Assembly: GCF_036429475.1 (NCBI RefSeq)
Contig: NZ_CP144125.1
Span: 3,365,521 to 3,429,520 of the forward strand
From: Halalkalicoccus sp. CGA53
GTDB taxonomy: Archaea > Halobacteriota > Halobacteria > Halobacteriales > Halalkalicoccaceae
Length of the DNA stretch: 64,000 nt
Direction: 5' to 3'
Below the pieces are notes generated by a model. It had not been told where the DNA came from, made no database searches, and was given only the letters and a program-made list of their open reading frames with translations. Made by a program: the position numbers and the translations under genes. Within the stretch, counting starts at the first letter, position 1, and each line of letters opens with the position of its first letter. Of the stretch, positions 8,619-16,339 are shown one piece after another.

Positions 8619-9527
8619 ATGGTTTTTCCAGGCAGTCACGTCGCTGGCGTCGCGCTCGCGACGGTGACCGCCGTCGCCTTCGCGGCCTACTACCTCAGCG
8701 TTCGTCTCGGCACCGAGAACGGCAGCGTTCTCGACGTGATGTTGATCTCGCTGTTGACCAACGTGGTGATCATCGTTCCGCTCGTGGGGATCGTTCACGG
8801 CGTCCCCCTGATCACGGTGCAGTCGTTACTCGCGTTCGTTGCGGCCGGCGTCTTCGGCTCGTTACTCGCCAGGATCACGCTCATTAAAAGTGTGCAGGTG
8901 ATCGGTGCCAGCCGGACCTCACCCATTGCCGCCTCGAACGTGTTCTTCGCGAGTCTCATCGCTATCGTCCTGTTCGACGAACAGCTGACAGTGATGCACT
9001 TCACCGGAATCGTCCTGATCGTCGCCGGAGTCGCAGCCATCACCTGGGAAACGGCCCACGAGGCCGACCCCGAATCCTCGCTTCGAGAGCTGCTACCGTC
9101 GCTGACGCTCCCGGTACTGGGAGCGGTCCTCCTCGGATTCGAGCCGATCTTCATCACGCTCGGACTCTCTGGAGGGACTGCAGTGCTCCCGGGTGTAGCG
9201 ATCAAAGCGATCGCGGCAACGACCGGCTTCGTCCTCTATCTCAGGCTCAAGACCGAGCTACGATCCGATATGCTCCAGTGGAGCCCCCACATGAAGTGGT
9301 ATCTCGGCGCCGGTCTGACGAGTACCGTAGGTATCGTCGCGTTCTTTGCCGCGTTAGAAACCGCCCCGGTCGTCCTCGTCGTGCCGCTGGTACAGACCTC
9401 ACCGCTGATCGTGGTCGTTCTGTCGGCGCTATTGCTCCCACAACACCTCGAGCGTGTTACCGTTCGTCTCGTGGCGGGTGCGGTCGTCGTCGTTGCCGGC
9501 GCGGCGCTGGTGTCCATTTACGGATGA
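8619..9527 (+). CDS. EamA-family drug/metabolite transporter
   Basis: A 302-residue membrane protein made of two similar halves, each with about five hydrophobic helices. This is the ten-helix layout of the EamA/DMT superfamily. Conserved features include GASRTSPIAASNVFFASLIA in the first half and APVVLVVPLVQTSPLIVVVL in the second. Members export or exchange metabolites or nucleotide-linked compounds; some act in lipid-linked sugar translocation. The stop overlaps the start of the O-antigen-ligase-like gene (ATGA), so the two are translationally coupled. This suggests a shared role in surface glycan or lipid-carrier handling, but the substrate cannot be read from the sequence. Confidence 0.78.
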   Translation: MVFPGSHVAGVALATVTAVAFAAYYLSVRLGTENGSVLDVMLISLLTNVVIIVPLVGIVHGVPLITVQSLLAFVAAGVFGSLLARITLIKSVQVIGASRTSPIAASNVFFASLIAIVLFDEQLTVMHFTGIVLIVAGVAAITWETAHEADPESSLRELLPSLTLPVLGAVLLGFEPIFITLGLSGGTAVLPGVAIKAIAATTGFVLYLRLKTELRSDMLQWSPHMKWYLGAGLTSTVGIVAFFAALETAPVVLVVPLVQTSPLIVVVLSALLLPQHLERVTVRLVAGAVVVVAGAALVSIYG

Positions 9528-11086
9528 GTGGTGTCGTCCGACGAGGAGACGAGACAGAGGACCGTCGTCGGGTGCAGTCTCCGAATCGCCGATCGTCCGG
9601 CGTACTCCAAGAGCCATCAGACCTATCTCGGGCGTGGATCAACGGAGAGTACGACGACCCTGGTGTCCCCACCACCGACGCTACCGATGATCTCGACACG
9701 CATGAGACCGACTCGCCCCGCCCTGCAGATACGGAGACCACCGTGAGAGAGCGTTCGCCGATGACGTGGGAACGGTACGTCATCGGGACCGCCATCGAGG
9801 AGGAGCCGACGGTTCCCCTTCACTACCCGCTCGTAGCGGTGCTCGCGATTATAGCAGCCATTGCGCCGAACACCTGGTTTCTCTCCTCACAGCATGGTTA
9901 CTACGTCTCGGGGGTCGTCCTCTGTGCGATCGTCGTCTACGCCGTCTTCCTCACGAGCGTCCGTCTGTGGACCGATTCGAACTTCCTGCTCCTCTTCGGC
10001 GCCTACTGGGTCGGTCTCGTCGTCCAGTATCACTACACCGCACAGCCGGAACTCCTCCAGTACGTCCTCGTCACGCCCATCGCGGTCGTGGCGACCGTGA
10101 TCGTCCTCCCACGGTTCGTCGTCGGTCGAAAGGAGACGTTCGCGATGGCGCTGACGGTCGTCGGCGTCTGTACGGCGTTAATCGGTATCTGGCTCCTCTG
10201 GCGGACGACACAGGGCGATCCGGTGACGATCGCCGGCTCCTCGCCCGGATGGATCGGCGAGGAGGTGGGGGACTACGACGGGTTCGCGAACATGCGAACG
10301 GTCTCGGTGTTTCACAACCAGAACACCTACGGCTTCTTCATGATGGTCACGAGTCTCGCCGCGCTCTACACGCTGTTGGCCCGCCGGGGCCTGCTCTGGG
10401 TCGGCGCCTCGGGCGTCTGTCTGCTCGGGCTGTTCATGAGCGAGGGCGACGCCGCCTACCTCGGCTTCGCGGTCGGGGCGATCGTACTCGTCTCCGGCTA
10501 CGACACCCGTCTCGCGGTAGCGAGCCTCGGCGTCGGTGTCGTCGCGCTGTACTGGTTGATCAGGATCGGCCACATCCCCGAGGTGATGGAGACGACGCTG
10601 ATGAGCCGTGTCGACCAGTGGGTGCTCTCGCTCGAACGGATCGCGGAGGACCCGCTGTTCGGGATCGGCTTCCTCGACGCGGCCCCGGAGATCGGAGCCA
10701 GCTACGGACCGCACAACTCGTTCGTTCACGCGCTGTTGAACGCGGGTATCATCGTCGGCTCGCTCTATCTCGGTGCGCTCGCGTACGCGTTCGCCCGTGG
10801 GCTCAGGCGGAAATGGACGCCGTGGACCGGCTTCGTCGTCGGCTCTACCGTCGGCCTGTTCGCGTACATGAGCTTCGAGTCGCTTTTCCTCGGTGGGTTG
10901 GGCGTCTCCTCGGTCGTCCTCGGGCTACTCGTCGGCCTGCTCGTCATTCCGGAACGGGACGGCGATACGGGACCGGTCACCGCGGTCGAAGCCCTGAGAC
11001 GAAGTCGAGGCGCGCGAGCGGTCGAACGGATTCAGGACCGGAGCGATAGTGCAACAGATTCCTTACCGAGGGGCGAGGAGGGGTAA
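9524..11086 (+). CDS. O-antigen ligase/polymerase (Wzy_C) family membrane protein
   Basis: A 520-residue protein. Its first 110 residues are polar and probably cytoplasmic. About eleven hydrophobic helices follow, with a long outer loop carrying FHNQNTYGFFMMV and GPHNSFVHALLNAGIIVG. The second is the histidine-containing H-N-x-F/Y motif typical of O-antigen ligases and Wzy polymerases. These enzymes transfer or polymerise lipid-linked glycans at the outer membrane face. A longer in-frame reading exists upstream inside the transporter gene, but the ATG at 9524 overlaps the transporter stop by 4 bp and is the obvious coupled start. The tail (from about residue 490) is charged. A second family member lies at 52773-54047. 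Confidence 0.75.
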   Translation: MSGVVRRGDETEDRRRVQSPNRRSSGVLQEPSDLSRAWINGEYDDPGVPTTDATDDLDTHETDSPRPADTETTVRERSPMTWERYVIGTAIEEEPTVPLHYPLVAVLAIIAAIAPNTWFLSSQHGYYVSGVVLCAIVVYAVFLTSVRLWTDSNFLLLFGAYWVGLVVQYHYTAQPELLQYVLVTPIAVVATVIVLPRFVVGRKETFAMALTVVGVCTALIGIWLLWRTTQGDPVTIAGSSPGWIGEEVGDYDGFANMRTVSVFHNQNTYGFFMMVTSLAALYTLLARRGLLWVGASGVCLLGLFMSEGDAAYLGFAVGAIVLVSGYDTRLAVASLGVGVVALYWLIRIGHIPEVMETTLMSRVDQWVLSLERIAEDPLFGIGFLDAAPEIGASYGPHNSFVHALLNAGIIVGSLYLGALAYAFARGLRRKWTPWTGFVVGSTVGLFAYMSFESLFLGGLGVSSVVLGLLVGLLVIPERDGDTGPVTAVEALRRSRGARAVERIQDRSDSATDSLPRGEEG

Positions 11087-11089
11087 CTA

Positions 11090-11365
11090 ATGCAGACACG
11101 TCGCCGTCAGCGGTTCATCTGCGGCATGGTCGCCTGGATGCTGGCCGTCATCCTCCTTCTCGGTCTCATAGAGGCACTCACGTTCGAACTCTATTTCGTC
11201 CTCTCGTTGATCGGACTGCTGGTCGTCACCCAACTCACCGCACCAACGAACGTCACGCCAGAGTGGCGGGGTCGGCTGAAATGGCTCATCGCAGTCGGGT
11301 TGGCGATCCTTGGCTACATCACCGTCCAGCGAATCATGGAGATCCTCCCTACGGAGTTACTCTGA
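11090..11365 (+). CDS. small integral membrane protein, unknown
   Basis: A 91-residue protein not assigned to a family. It has a basic N-terminus (QTRRRQRF) and three hydrophobic segments (about residues 12-30, 32-48 and 65-84), with a short polar loop around EWRGRLKW. It starts 3 nt after the O-antigen-ligase-like gene and ends 1 nt before the DUF4350 gene, so it is co-transcribed and may be an accessory subunit of either system. Confidence 0.6.
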   Translation: MQTRRRQRFICGMVAWMLAVILLLGLIEALTFELYFVLSLIGLLVVTQLTAPTNVTPEWRGRLKWLIAVGLAILGYITVQRIMEILPTELL

Positions 11366-11366
11366 T

Positions 11367-12443
11367 ATGAAGTGGTGTTCCCTTTCCACGAGTCGGTCCT
11401 ACCCGGAAATACTCCTGATCGTACTCGCTGTCACCGTTTTCGCCACCCTGGTCATCGCCGCCAGCGTCTCCGGGGCGGCGTTCGGATTGTTTACCCCGAC
11501 GTGGGAGGGGACCTCGGACCTCCGCGCAACTGCTGACGATACGGGGGCGGAAACGGTGGTCGTAACTGATAGCACGACGTACGAGAACGAGCAAGCAGAA
11601 GGAACCGTCGCGCTGATCCTCTCGCCGGAGGATCCGTATGACGAAGCCGAGGCTGAACGGATCGCCTCGTTCGTTGATTCGGGCGGAACGCTCGTCGTGG
11701 CCGATAGCTCTGGCCAGCATACGAACCCGATCCTTGAAGCCGTCGGCGCGAGTTCGCGTATCGACGGCGACCTGCTCCGTGACGAGCGCGAATACTACCG
11801 CTCTCCAGCGCTGCCGGTCACCACACCGACCAGCGCACATCCGTACGTCGCCGACGCTGACGCCCTCACACTGAACTACGGCTCCGCGCTCTCGGCGGGG
11901 GAGGCGAACGTACTCGTTCGGAGTTCGGAGTACGGTTATCTCGACCGGGATGCGAGCGGAAACCTCAGTGCCGGCGATGAGATGGCGGCTCACCCGATCG
12001 TAACGCTCGAGCAGGTCGGCGACGGGGAGGTGATCGTGGTGAGCGACGCGAGCCTGTTCATCAACACGATGCTTGAACACGACGGCAATCAAGGTCTCGC
12101 CACTGGACTCTTCTCGACCCACGACCGGGTGCTATTCGACGTATCACATTCCGGAGAAATTCCACCGCTCACGGCCGCTGTGCTCACTCTACGTGAGGCC
12201 CCCCTGCTCGGAGCGGCCATCGGCCTCACACTCGTCACCGCGATCGGCCTCGCGTACAAACGGCCGGCGTGGGCACGGAGTCTGCTCAGTCGAGAGCCGG
12301 ACGGCAGGTCAGAGGTCGAACTCGACGAGAGAGAGATGGACGCGGAACTCGAGGCACGATACCCCGACTGGGAGACTGAGAAACGCGAGCGCGTTGTCAC
12401 AGCGATTATATCACGTCGAATAAAAGACAAAGATAATGAGTGA
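11367..12443 (+). CDS. DUF4350 domain protein, membrane-anchored
   Basis: A 358-residue protein. One transmembrane helix near residues 13-34 is followed by an extracellular-type domain of about 230 residues. That domain has the class I glutamine-amidotransferase-like beta-alpha fold of DUF4350 (GTVALILSPEDPYDEAEA, then IASFVDSGGTLVVAD). A second helix lies near residues 268-287 and a charged cytoplasmic tail follows. DUF4350 genes are typically neighbours of MoxR and DUF58 genes, as here. The ATG at 11367 is preferred over a start 19 codons upstream because the latter lies inside the preceding gene. Its end overlaps the MoxR gene by 8 bp. Confidence 0.75.
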   Translation: MKWCSLSTSRSYPEILLIVLAVTVFATLVIAASVSGAAFGLFTPTWEGTSDLRATADDTGAETVVVTDSTTYENEQAEGTVALILSPEDPYDEAEAERIASFVDSGGTLVVADSSGQHTNPILEAVGASSRIDGDLLRDEREYYRSPALPVTTPTSAHPYVADADALTLNYGSALSAGEANVLVRSSEYGYLDRDASGNLSAGDEMAAHPIVTLEQVGDGEVIVVSDASLFINTMLEHDGNQGLATGLFSTHDRVLFDVSHSGEIPPLTAAVLTLREAPLLGAAIGLTLVTAIGLAYKRPAWARSLLSREPDGRSEVELDEREMDAELEARYPDWETEKRERVVTAIISRRIKDKDNE

Positions 12444-13419
12444 TCCAGAAGAGATCTACACGAGGCTACGCGAGGAGATAGACCACGTCCTGATCGGAAA
12501 GAACGACCTCACCGAGAACCTGACGGTCTCGCTTCTCACCGGCGGCCACGTCCTCCTCGAAGGGGTCCCCGGGGTGGCGAAGACGACTGTGGCGACGCTG
12601 TTCGCTCGTGCAAGCGGCCTCACCGAGGCACGTATCCAGATGACACCCGACCTGTTGCCGGCGGACATTACGGGTACGCACGTCTATCAGGAATCCACCG
12701 GCGGGTTCTCCCTCCAGACCGGTCCAGTATTCTCGAATATCGTCATCGTTGACGAGATCAACAGGGCAACGCCGAAAACTCAGAGCGCGTTGCTCGAAGC
12801 GATGCAAGAACGAAACGTGACGATCGAGGGCGAGACGCTCAGCCTACCCTCGCCGTTCATGGTAATCGCCACACAGAACCCGATCGAGATGGAAGGCACG
12901 TTCGAGCTTCCCGAAGCACAGCGTGATCGCTTCCAGCTTAAGCTCACAGTTGATCTCCCGAAACGCGGTGAGGAGCGAACGCTGCTCGACAACATCGATA
13001 TCGATCCTACGCTGAGTCCTGAACATCTCTCACAGGTCATCACACCATCCGATCTCGACTCCGCGCGAGAACGAGTCATCGATGTCCATATCGGCGATAC
13101 GGTCAAGGAGTACGTTCTCGATATCGTCGAAGCGACACGGACCCATCCTGACGTCTCGCATGGCGGCTCCCCACGTGCCTCGATCGCCTTCCTGAACACC
13201 TCAAAAGCCAGGGCAGCGATCCGGGGACGTAGGTACGTCACCCCCGATGACATCAAGACGATGGCACGGCCGGTGCTGACCCACAGACTGCTTCTGACCT
13301 CGGAGGCGGAGTTGAGCGAGGTGACGAGCGACGACGTGATCGACGATGTCCTTTCGACGGTCGAGACACCCGGAAGCTCGTTCGAGAGAGAGTCAGCCAC
13401 CAAAGACGGTACCCAGTAG
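12436..13419 (+). CDS. MoxR-family AAA+ ATPase
   Basis: A 327-residue ATPase. It shows Walker A GVPGVAKTT (about residues 40-48), Walker B IVIVDEINRATPKTQSALLE, sensor 1 IATQNPIEMEGTFELPEAQ, and an arginine finger in EAQRDRFQLK. The C-terminal lid includes HGGSPRASIAFLNTSKA. MoxR ATPases act as chaperones that mature or insert von Willebrand/DUF58-type partners, and the DUF58 gene is about 1.4 kb downstream on the opposite strand. Start and stop overlap the DUF4350 gene (ATGAGTGA), which indicates coupling. The stop at 13419 is followed by a short repeat and then convergent genes. Confidence 0.88.
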   Translation: MSDPEEIYTRLREEIDHVLIGKNDLTENLTVSLLTGGHVLLEGVPGVAKTTVATLFARASGLTEARIQMTPDLLPADITGTHVYQESTGGFSLQTGPVFSNIVIVDEINRATPKTQSALLEAMQERNVTIEGETLSLPSPFMVIATQNPIEMEGTFELPEAQRDRFQLKLTVDLPKRGEERTLLDNIDIDPTLSPEHLSQVITPSDLDSARERVIDVHIGDTVKEYVLDIVEATRTHPDVSHGGSPRASIAFLNTSKARAAIRGRRYVTPDDIKTMARPVLTHRLLLTSEAELSEVTSDDVIDDVLSTVETPGSSFERESATKDGTQ

Positions 13420-13478
13420 AGACCGACGACGCAACCGACACCGTAATCCGTACCAATAAGATGAAACTTACGCAAACC

Positions 13479-13546
13479 GGAAAAGAAGCGCTCAAAACTA
13501 TCCTCGAAACCGCACTCTAACTCACCAACAATCTACGTCTCAAGAG
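13479..13546 (+). repeat. degenerate repeat, copy 2 of a gene-end fragment
   Basis: It matches 11-77 at about 80 percent identity. Here an ATG at 13461 opens a 19-codon frame (MKLTQTGKEALKTILETAL, then TAA). The similarity continues past the stop, so the shared unit is DNA-level and the peptide is probably a relic. It lies between the converging MoxR and 13557-14387 genes. Confidence 0.55.
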
Positions 13547-13556
13547 GGGACCTGTG

Positions 13557-14387
13557 TTATTCCCACCGACAGGTGATGATCGCTTCCTCCTCGGCCGACT
13601 TGACGTCAACTGTAATCGGCGTCTCGAGCTGTGAGGCGAGCGTCGCGGCAGTGAGCGAGACGACCGGGTGATCGAACCGATCGACCGGGCCGAACGCGCT
13701 GTCTGCGACCACGACTGAAATCCGACCCGTCTCGGGGTCGGCGTCCGCACTCGCCCGCTCGACGAGTTCGAACGTCTCGGCGAGGCCGTCGGCGATCTGG
13801 TCCCCGAGCTCGCTCGGCTCTTCAGCGAACCCCCCGGTAACGGTCTCTTCGAGGTCGTCGACGAGCGCCCAGCCGATCGGTGCGAACGCGACACCGCGCT
13901 CTCGCTCGGCCGCCTGGGTGACCAAGAGCGTTCCGAGTGCGTCGTCGTCAGGTATCGCATACTCGGCGTGCTGGGGGACGAACAGCCGGACCGTCTCGCC
14001 GGTCGAGGTCTCGACCGGGAGGTAGATGCGATCCGAACGGAGCTGGAGGTCGTTGATAAGCGCGAGCTGGTTCTCGCTTAGTGTCTCGAAGACCCGTTCG
14101 CCGACGGTCGCAGAGACGAACCGTTCGGGCGTGAGGTATACCACGAGAATCGACGCGAACACCCCCGTTGCACCGAGCGTGAGCAGGACTGTCCGTGCCA
14201 TCGGAAAAACGGCGCCGCCGAGAATCGCGATGACGCCGACCAGCACGAGCGCACGGGAAGCCCGGACGAACTTCGTCCGTTGAGCCTCGGAGAGCGCGCC
14301 CCGAAGCCGGTCGTTCTCCGTTTCGAGCAGTTCGATCTGTGCTTCGAGCAGCTCTCGTTCGGTGAGATCGGATTCTGAAACACTCAT
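13557..14387 (-). CDS. conserved haloarchaeal membrane protein with N-terminal coiled coil
   Basis: A 276-residue protein of unknown function. It starts with a short coiled coil (SDLTERELLEAQIELLETEN), then two transmembrane helices (about residues 45-64 and 67-86), and a soluble domain of about 190 residues (DLQLRSDRIYLPVETSTGE onward) ending SAEEEAIITCRWE. The frame is open 109 codons further upstream, but that stretch is the antisense of the neighbouring membrane gene; the ATG at 14387 overlaps that gene's stop (ATGA). It belongs to the minus-strand DUF58 operon, so it is likely a structural or regulatory partner in the MoxR/DUF58 module. Confidence 0.65.
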   Translation of the reverse strand: MSVSESDLTERELLEAQIELLETENDRLRGALSEAQRTKFVRASRALVLVGVIAILGGAVFPMARTVLLTLGATGVFASILVVYLTPERFVSATVGERVFETLSENQLALINDLQLRSDRIYLPVETSTGETVRLFVPQHAEYAIPDDDALGTLLVTQAAERERGVAFAPIGWALVDDLEETVTGGFAEEPSELGDQIADGLAETFELVERASADADPETGRISVVVADSAFGPVDRFDHPVVSLTAATLASQLETPITVDVKSAEEEAIITCRWE

Positions 14388-14836
14388 GACTCGGTCACCA
14401 GACCAAGCGAGACGAGCTCGTAGCGATGGAGGCCATAGGAGGCGACCCCGAACGTGATGAGCAATACCCCGGTGGCGATCCACAGCGATAGGTCGACGCT
14501 CAAGACGACCGCCACCAGCAGGAATCCGACGGCTGCGGTAAAGGTGGTCGTCGAAAGAAGCGTCCCGGTCCACTCGAACGTCGACGCTCGCCCGGCGATA
14601 ACGAACAGCACCCCGAGTTCGACGAAGAGGAGGTCGATGACGGTCGCCGTGTGGAGTGTCGCGAGCAGTACATGGGCCGCCGCGACGGTGAAAACGATCG
14701 GGAAAAACAGCCATATCGGGATCAACGTGAGACCGACGATCGCTCCGGTCGGTCCGGCGGCCAGTCCAAGGGCGCCGATCGTCAGCGCGAGGCCGACGCC
14801 ACCGAGAGACGTGCGGTTTTCGATGGCGGGGTTCAT
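14384..14836 (-). CDS. integral membrane protein in the DUF58 operon
   Basis: A 150-residue, almost wholly hydrophobic protein with four to five predicted helices and very few charges outside the termini. It starts within the last codons of the DUF58 gene (overlap 14833-14836) and ends in a 4-bp overlap with the coiled-coil membrane gene, so all three are translationally coupled. No family is recognised; in comparable haloarchaeal loci a small membrane protein sits beside DUF58. Confidence 0.65.
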   Translation of the reverse strand: MNPAIENRTSLGGVGLALTIGALGLAAGPTGAIVGLTLIPIWLFFPIVFTVAAAHVLLATLHTATVIDLLFVELGVLFVIAGRASTFEWTGTLLSTTTFTAAVGFLLVAVVLSVDLSLWIATGVLLITFGVASYGLHRYELVSLGLVTES

Positions 14837-16260
14837 GCCGTCACCCGTCTGCTTCGTCCGATTGACACCACGCTCGCCAGACGTTGGCGGGGAGCTACCT
14901 CAAGTGCGTCTACCCGTTCGAATTCGGCTAATGACCGTCGGAACCGTTCGAACTCGTTGTAGCGTTCGTACATCGTGTCGACGTCATAGATGCCCTCCTC
15001 CTCGAAGAGAACGGTCGGGGTGAGCGCGACTAAAACGTTCCTCCCGCCGCGCCGGGCAGCCATCACCGCGTCGCGGATCTCCGACCGGTTCGTATCATCG
15101 GTGATGATCACCGTCCACGTTCCACCGGGGAGTCGCGAGACGTATCCCTCGATCGCTATCCGAAGCGGGGTATCGGTACGGCCGGTCGACCGAATCGCCG
15201 CACGTGAGCTGTCGCGAAACGACCGGATCTCCGTCGCGAACACCGAGTCATCCCCCGCGAGCGTCGCTACCGATGGTGCTGCCCGCTCGGTCGCCTCCGC
15301 TTCAACAGAGGCTCTGCTGCCAGCCGTTGGCTCCAGATCGTGAAGCATGGTCTTCACGCGCGTGTGCTGATGGGCGGTCTCCGCGGGTTGGATCGCCCGT
15401 GTGATCTCACCATCTCCGACGGTGTAGAGCCCCAATGGGTCACCAGCCCGAAACGCACTGTCGGCGATCTGGAGCGCAACGTTTCGTGCGAAATCGAGTT
15501 TCGTGGCGTCGGCTTCGCCGTGAGCCATCGACGAGCGGTGATCGACGACGAGCGCTGTCGTCCAGTCCGTCTCGGACTCGAACGTACGAACGTAGGGACT
15601 TCCCTGCCGTGCCGTTGCCTTCCAGTCGATCATGCGGGCCGAATCACCAGGGAGGTACTCACGGATCTCTCGAGGTTCGAGCCCGGTGCTGGGGGTTTCG
15701 GTATCTCGCTCGCCAAATGCCCGGTTGATTTTCTGTCCACCGCGGCCGACGTGTAGATCGAGAGTTTTGGGTTCGACCGTGAGCGTCGGGGCCGGGCCGT
15801 GTTCGAAACGTTCTTCGAACAGACCAGCCGGATCACCGACGGTCACGGTCGGCTTCTCGAAGTGATAGCTCCCAGCGACAGGGAAGACGACCTCGGTCGT
15901 CACCCCGCGTTTCGCCCCTTCGGAATCGATACTGAGCGGCGATTCCCCCAGCGAGCGCGCTGCGATGGGAACTCCAGCATCGATACGGACGTCGAGTGTC
16001 GTGGGCCGTCCGAGCGCACCAGCGATCGTCACCGCCACCGGTTGCGCCGCATGTACCCGATCTCGTTCGAGATGCTGCTCGACGTCGAGATCGGCGCGGA
16101 GGTCCTGGAGCGCGAGCGTGAGAGCGTACTGGCGTGCGAGCAGCCAGCCGGCACAGATCGTAGCACCGACCACCAACACCGGATCGTCGAGGACGACGGT
16201 TCCGACCGCGAGGGTACACACCACCGAAACCGCGGCCCAGTACCGGCGTGTCGGTCGCAT
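14833..16260 (-). CDS. DUF58 domain protein (MoxR partner)
   Basis: A 475-residue protein. Two N-terminal transmembrane helices (about residues 8-45) are followed by a beta-rich region of about 150 residues. The DUF58 core then contains EPREIREYLPGDSARMIDWK and TARQGSPYVRTFESE. A vWA-like Rossmann segment opens with ALVVDHRSSM, which retains D and S of a metal-site (MIDAS) motif. DUF58 proteins are the usual partners of MoxR ATPases in envelope-related complexes. The ATG at 16260 begins directly before the membrane helices; a longer reading to 16446 lies in antisense of the upstream DUF4129-like gene. The start is 80 bp from the divergent gene at 16340, so the two share a regulatory region. 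Confidence 0.82.
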   Translation of the reverse strand: MRPTRRYWAAVSVVCTLAVGTVVLDDPVLVVGATICAGWLLARQYALTLALQDLRADLDVEQHLERDRVHAAQPVAVTIAGALGRPTTLDVRIDAGVPIAARSLGESPLSIDSEGAKRGVTTEVVFPVAGSYHFEKPTVTVGDPAGLFEERFEHGPAPTLTVEPKTLDLHVGRGGQKINRAFGERDTETPSTGLEPREIREYLPGDSARMIDWKATARQGSPYVRTFESETDWTTALVVDHRSSMAHGEADATKLDFARNVALQIADSAFRAGDPLGLYTVGDGEITRAIQPAETAHQHTRVKTMLHDLEPTAGSRASVEAEATERAAPSVATLAGDDSVFATEIRSFRDSSRAAIRSTGRTDTPLRIAIEGYVSRLPGGTWTVIITDDTNRSEIRDAVMAARRGGRNVLVALTPTVLFEEEGIYDVDTMYERYNEFERFRRSLAEFERVDALEVAPRQRLASVVSIGRSRRVTA

Positions 16261-16339
16261 ATCTTTAAGAACCGGGTCCGATAGTTGAACCTTCCGGAGC
16301 GCAAGAGGTAAATTCCAGCCACCACATTCTCGTATAGAC

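Noticed and set aside
9766-11049. 427-codon frame inside the O-antigen-ligase-like gene
   Set aside because: It is an arginine-rich shifted frame of a GC-rich membrane-protein gene; the hydrophobic helices and the HNSF-type motif belong to the real frame.
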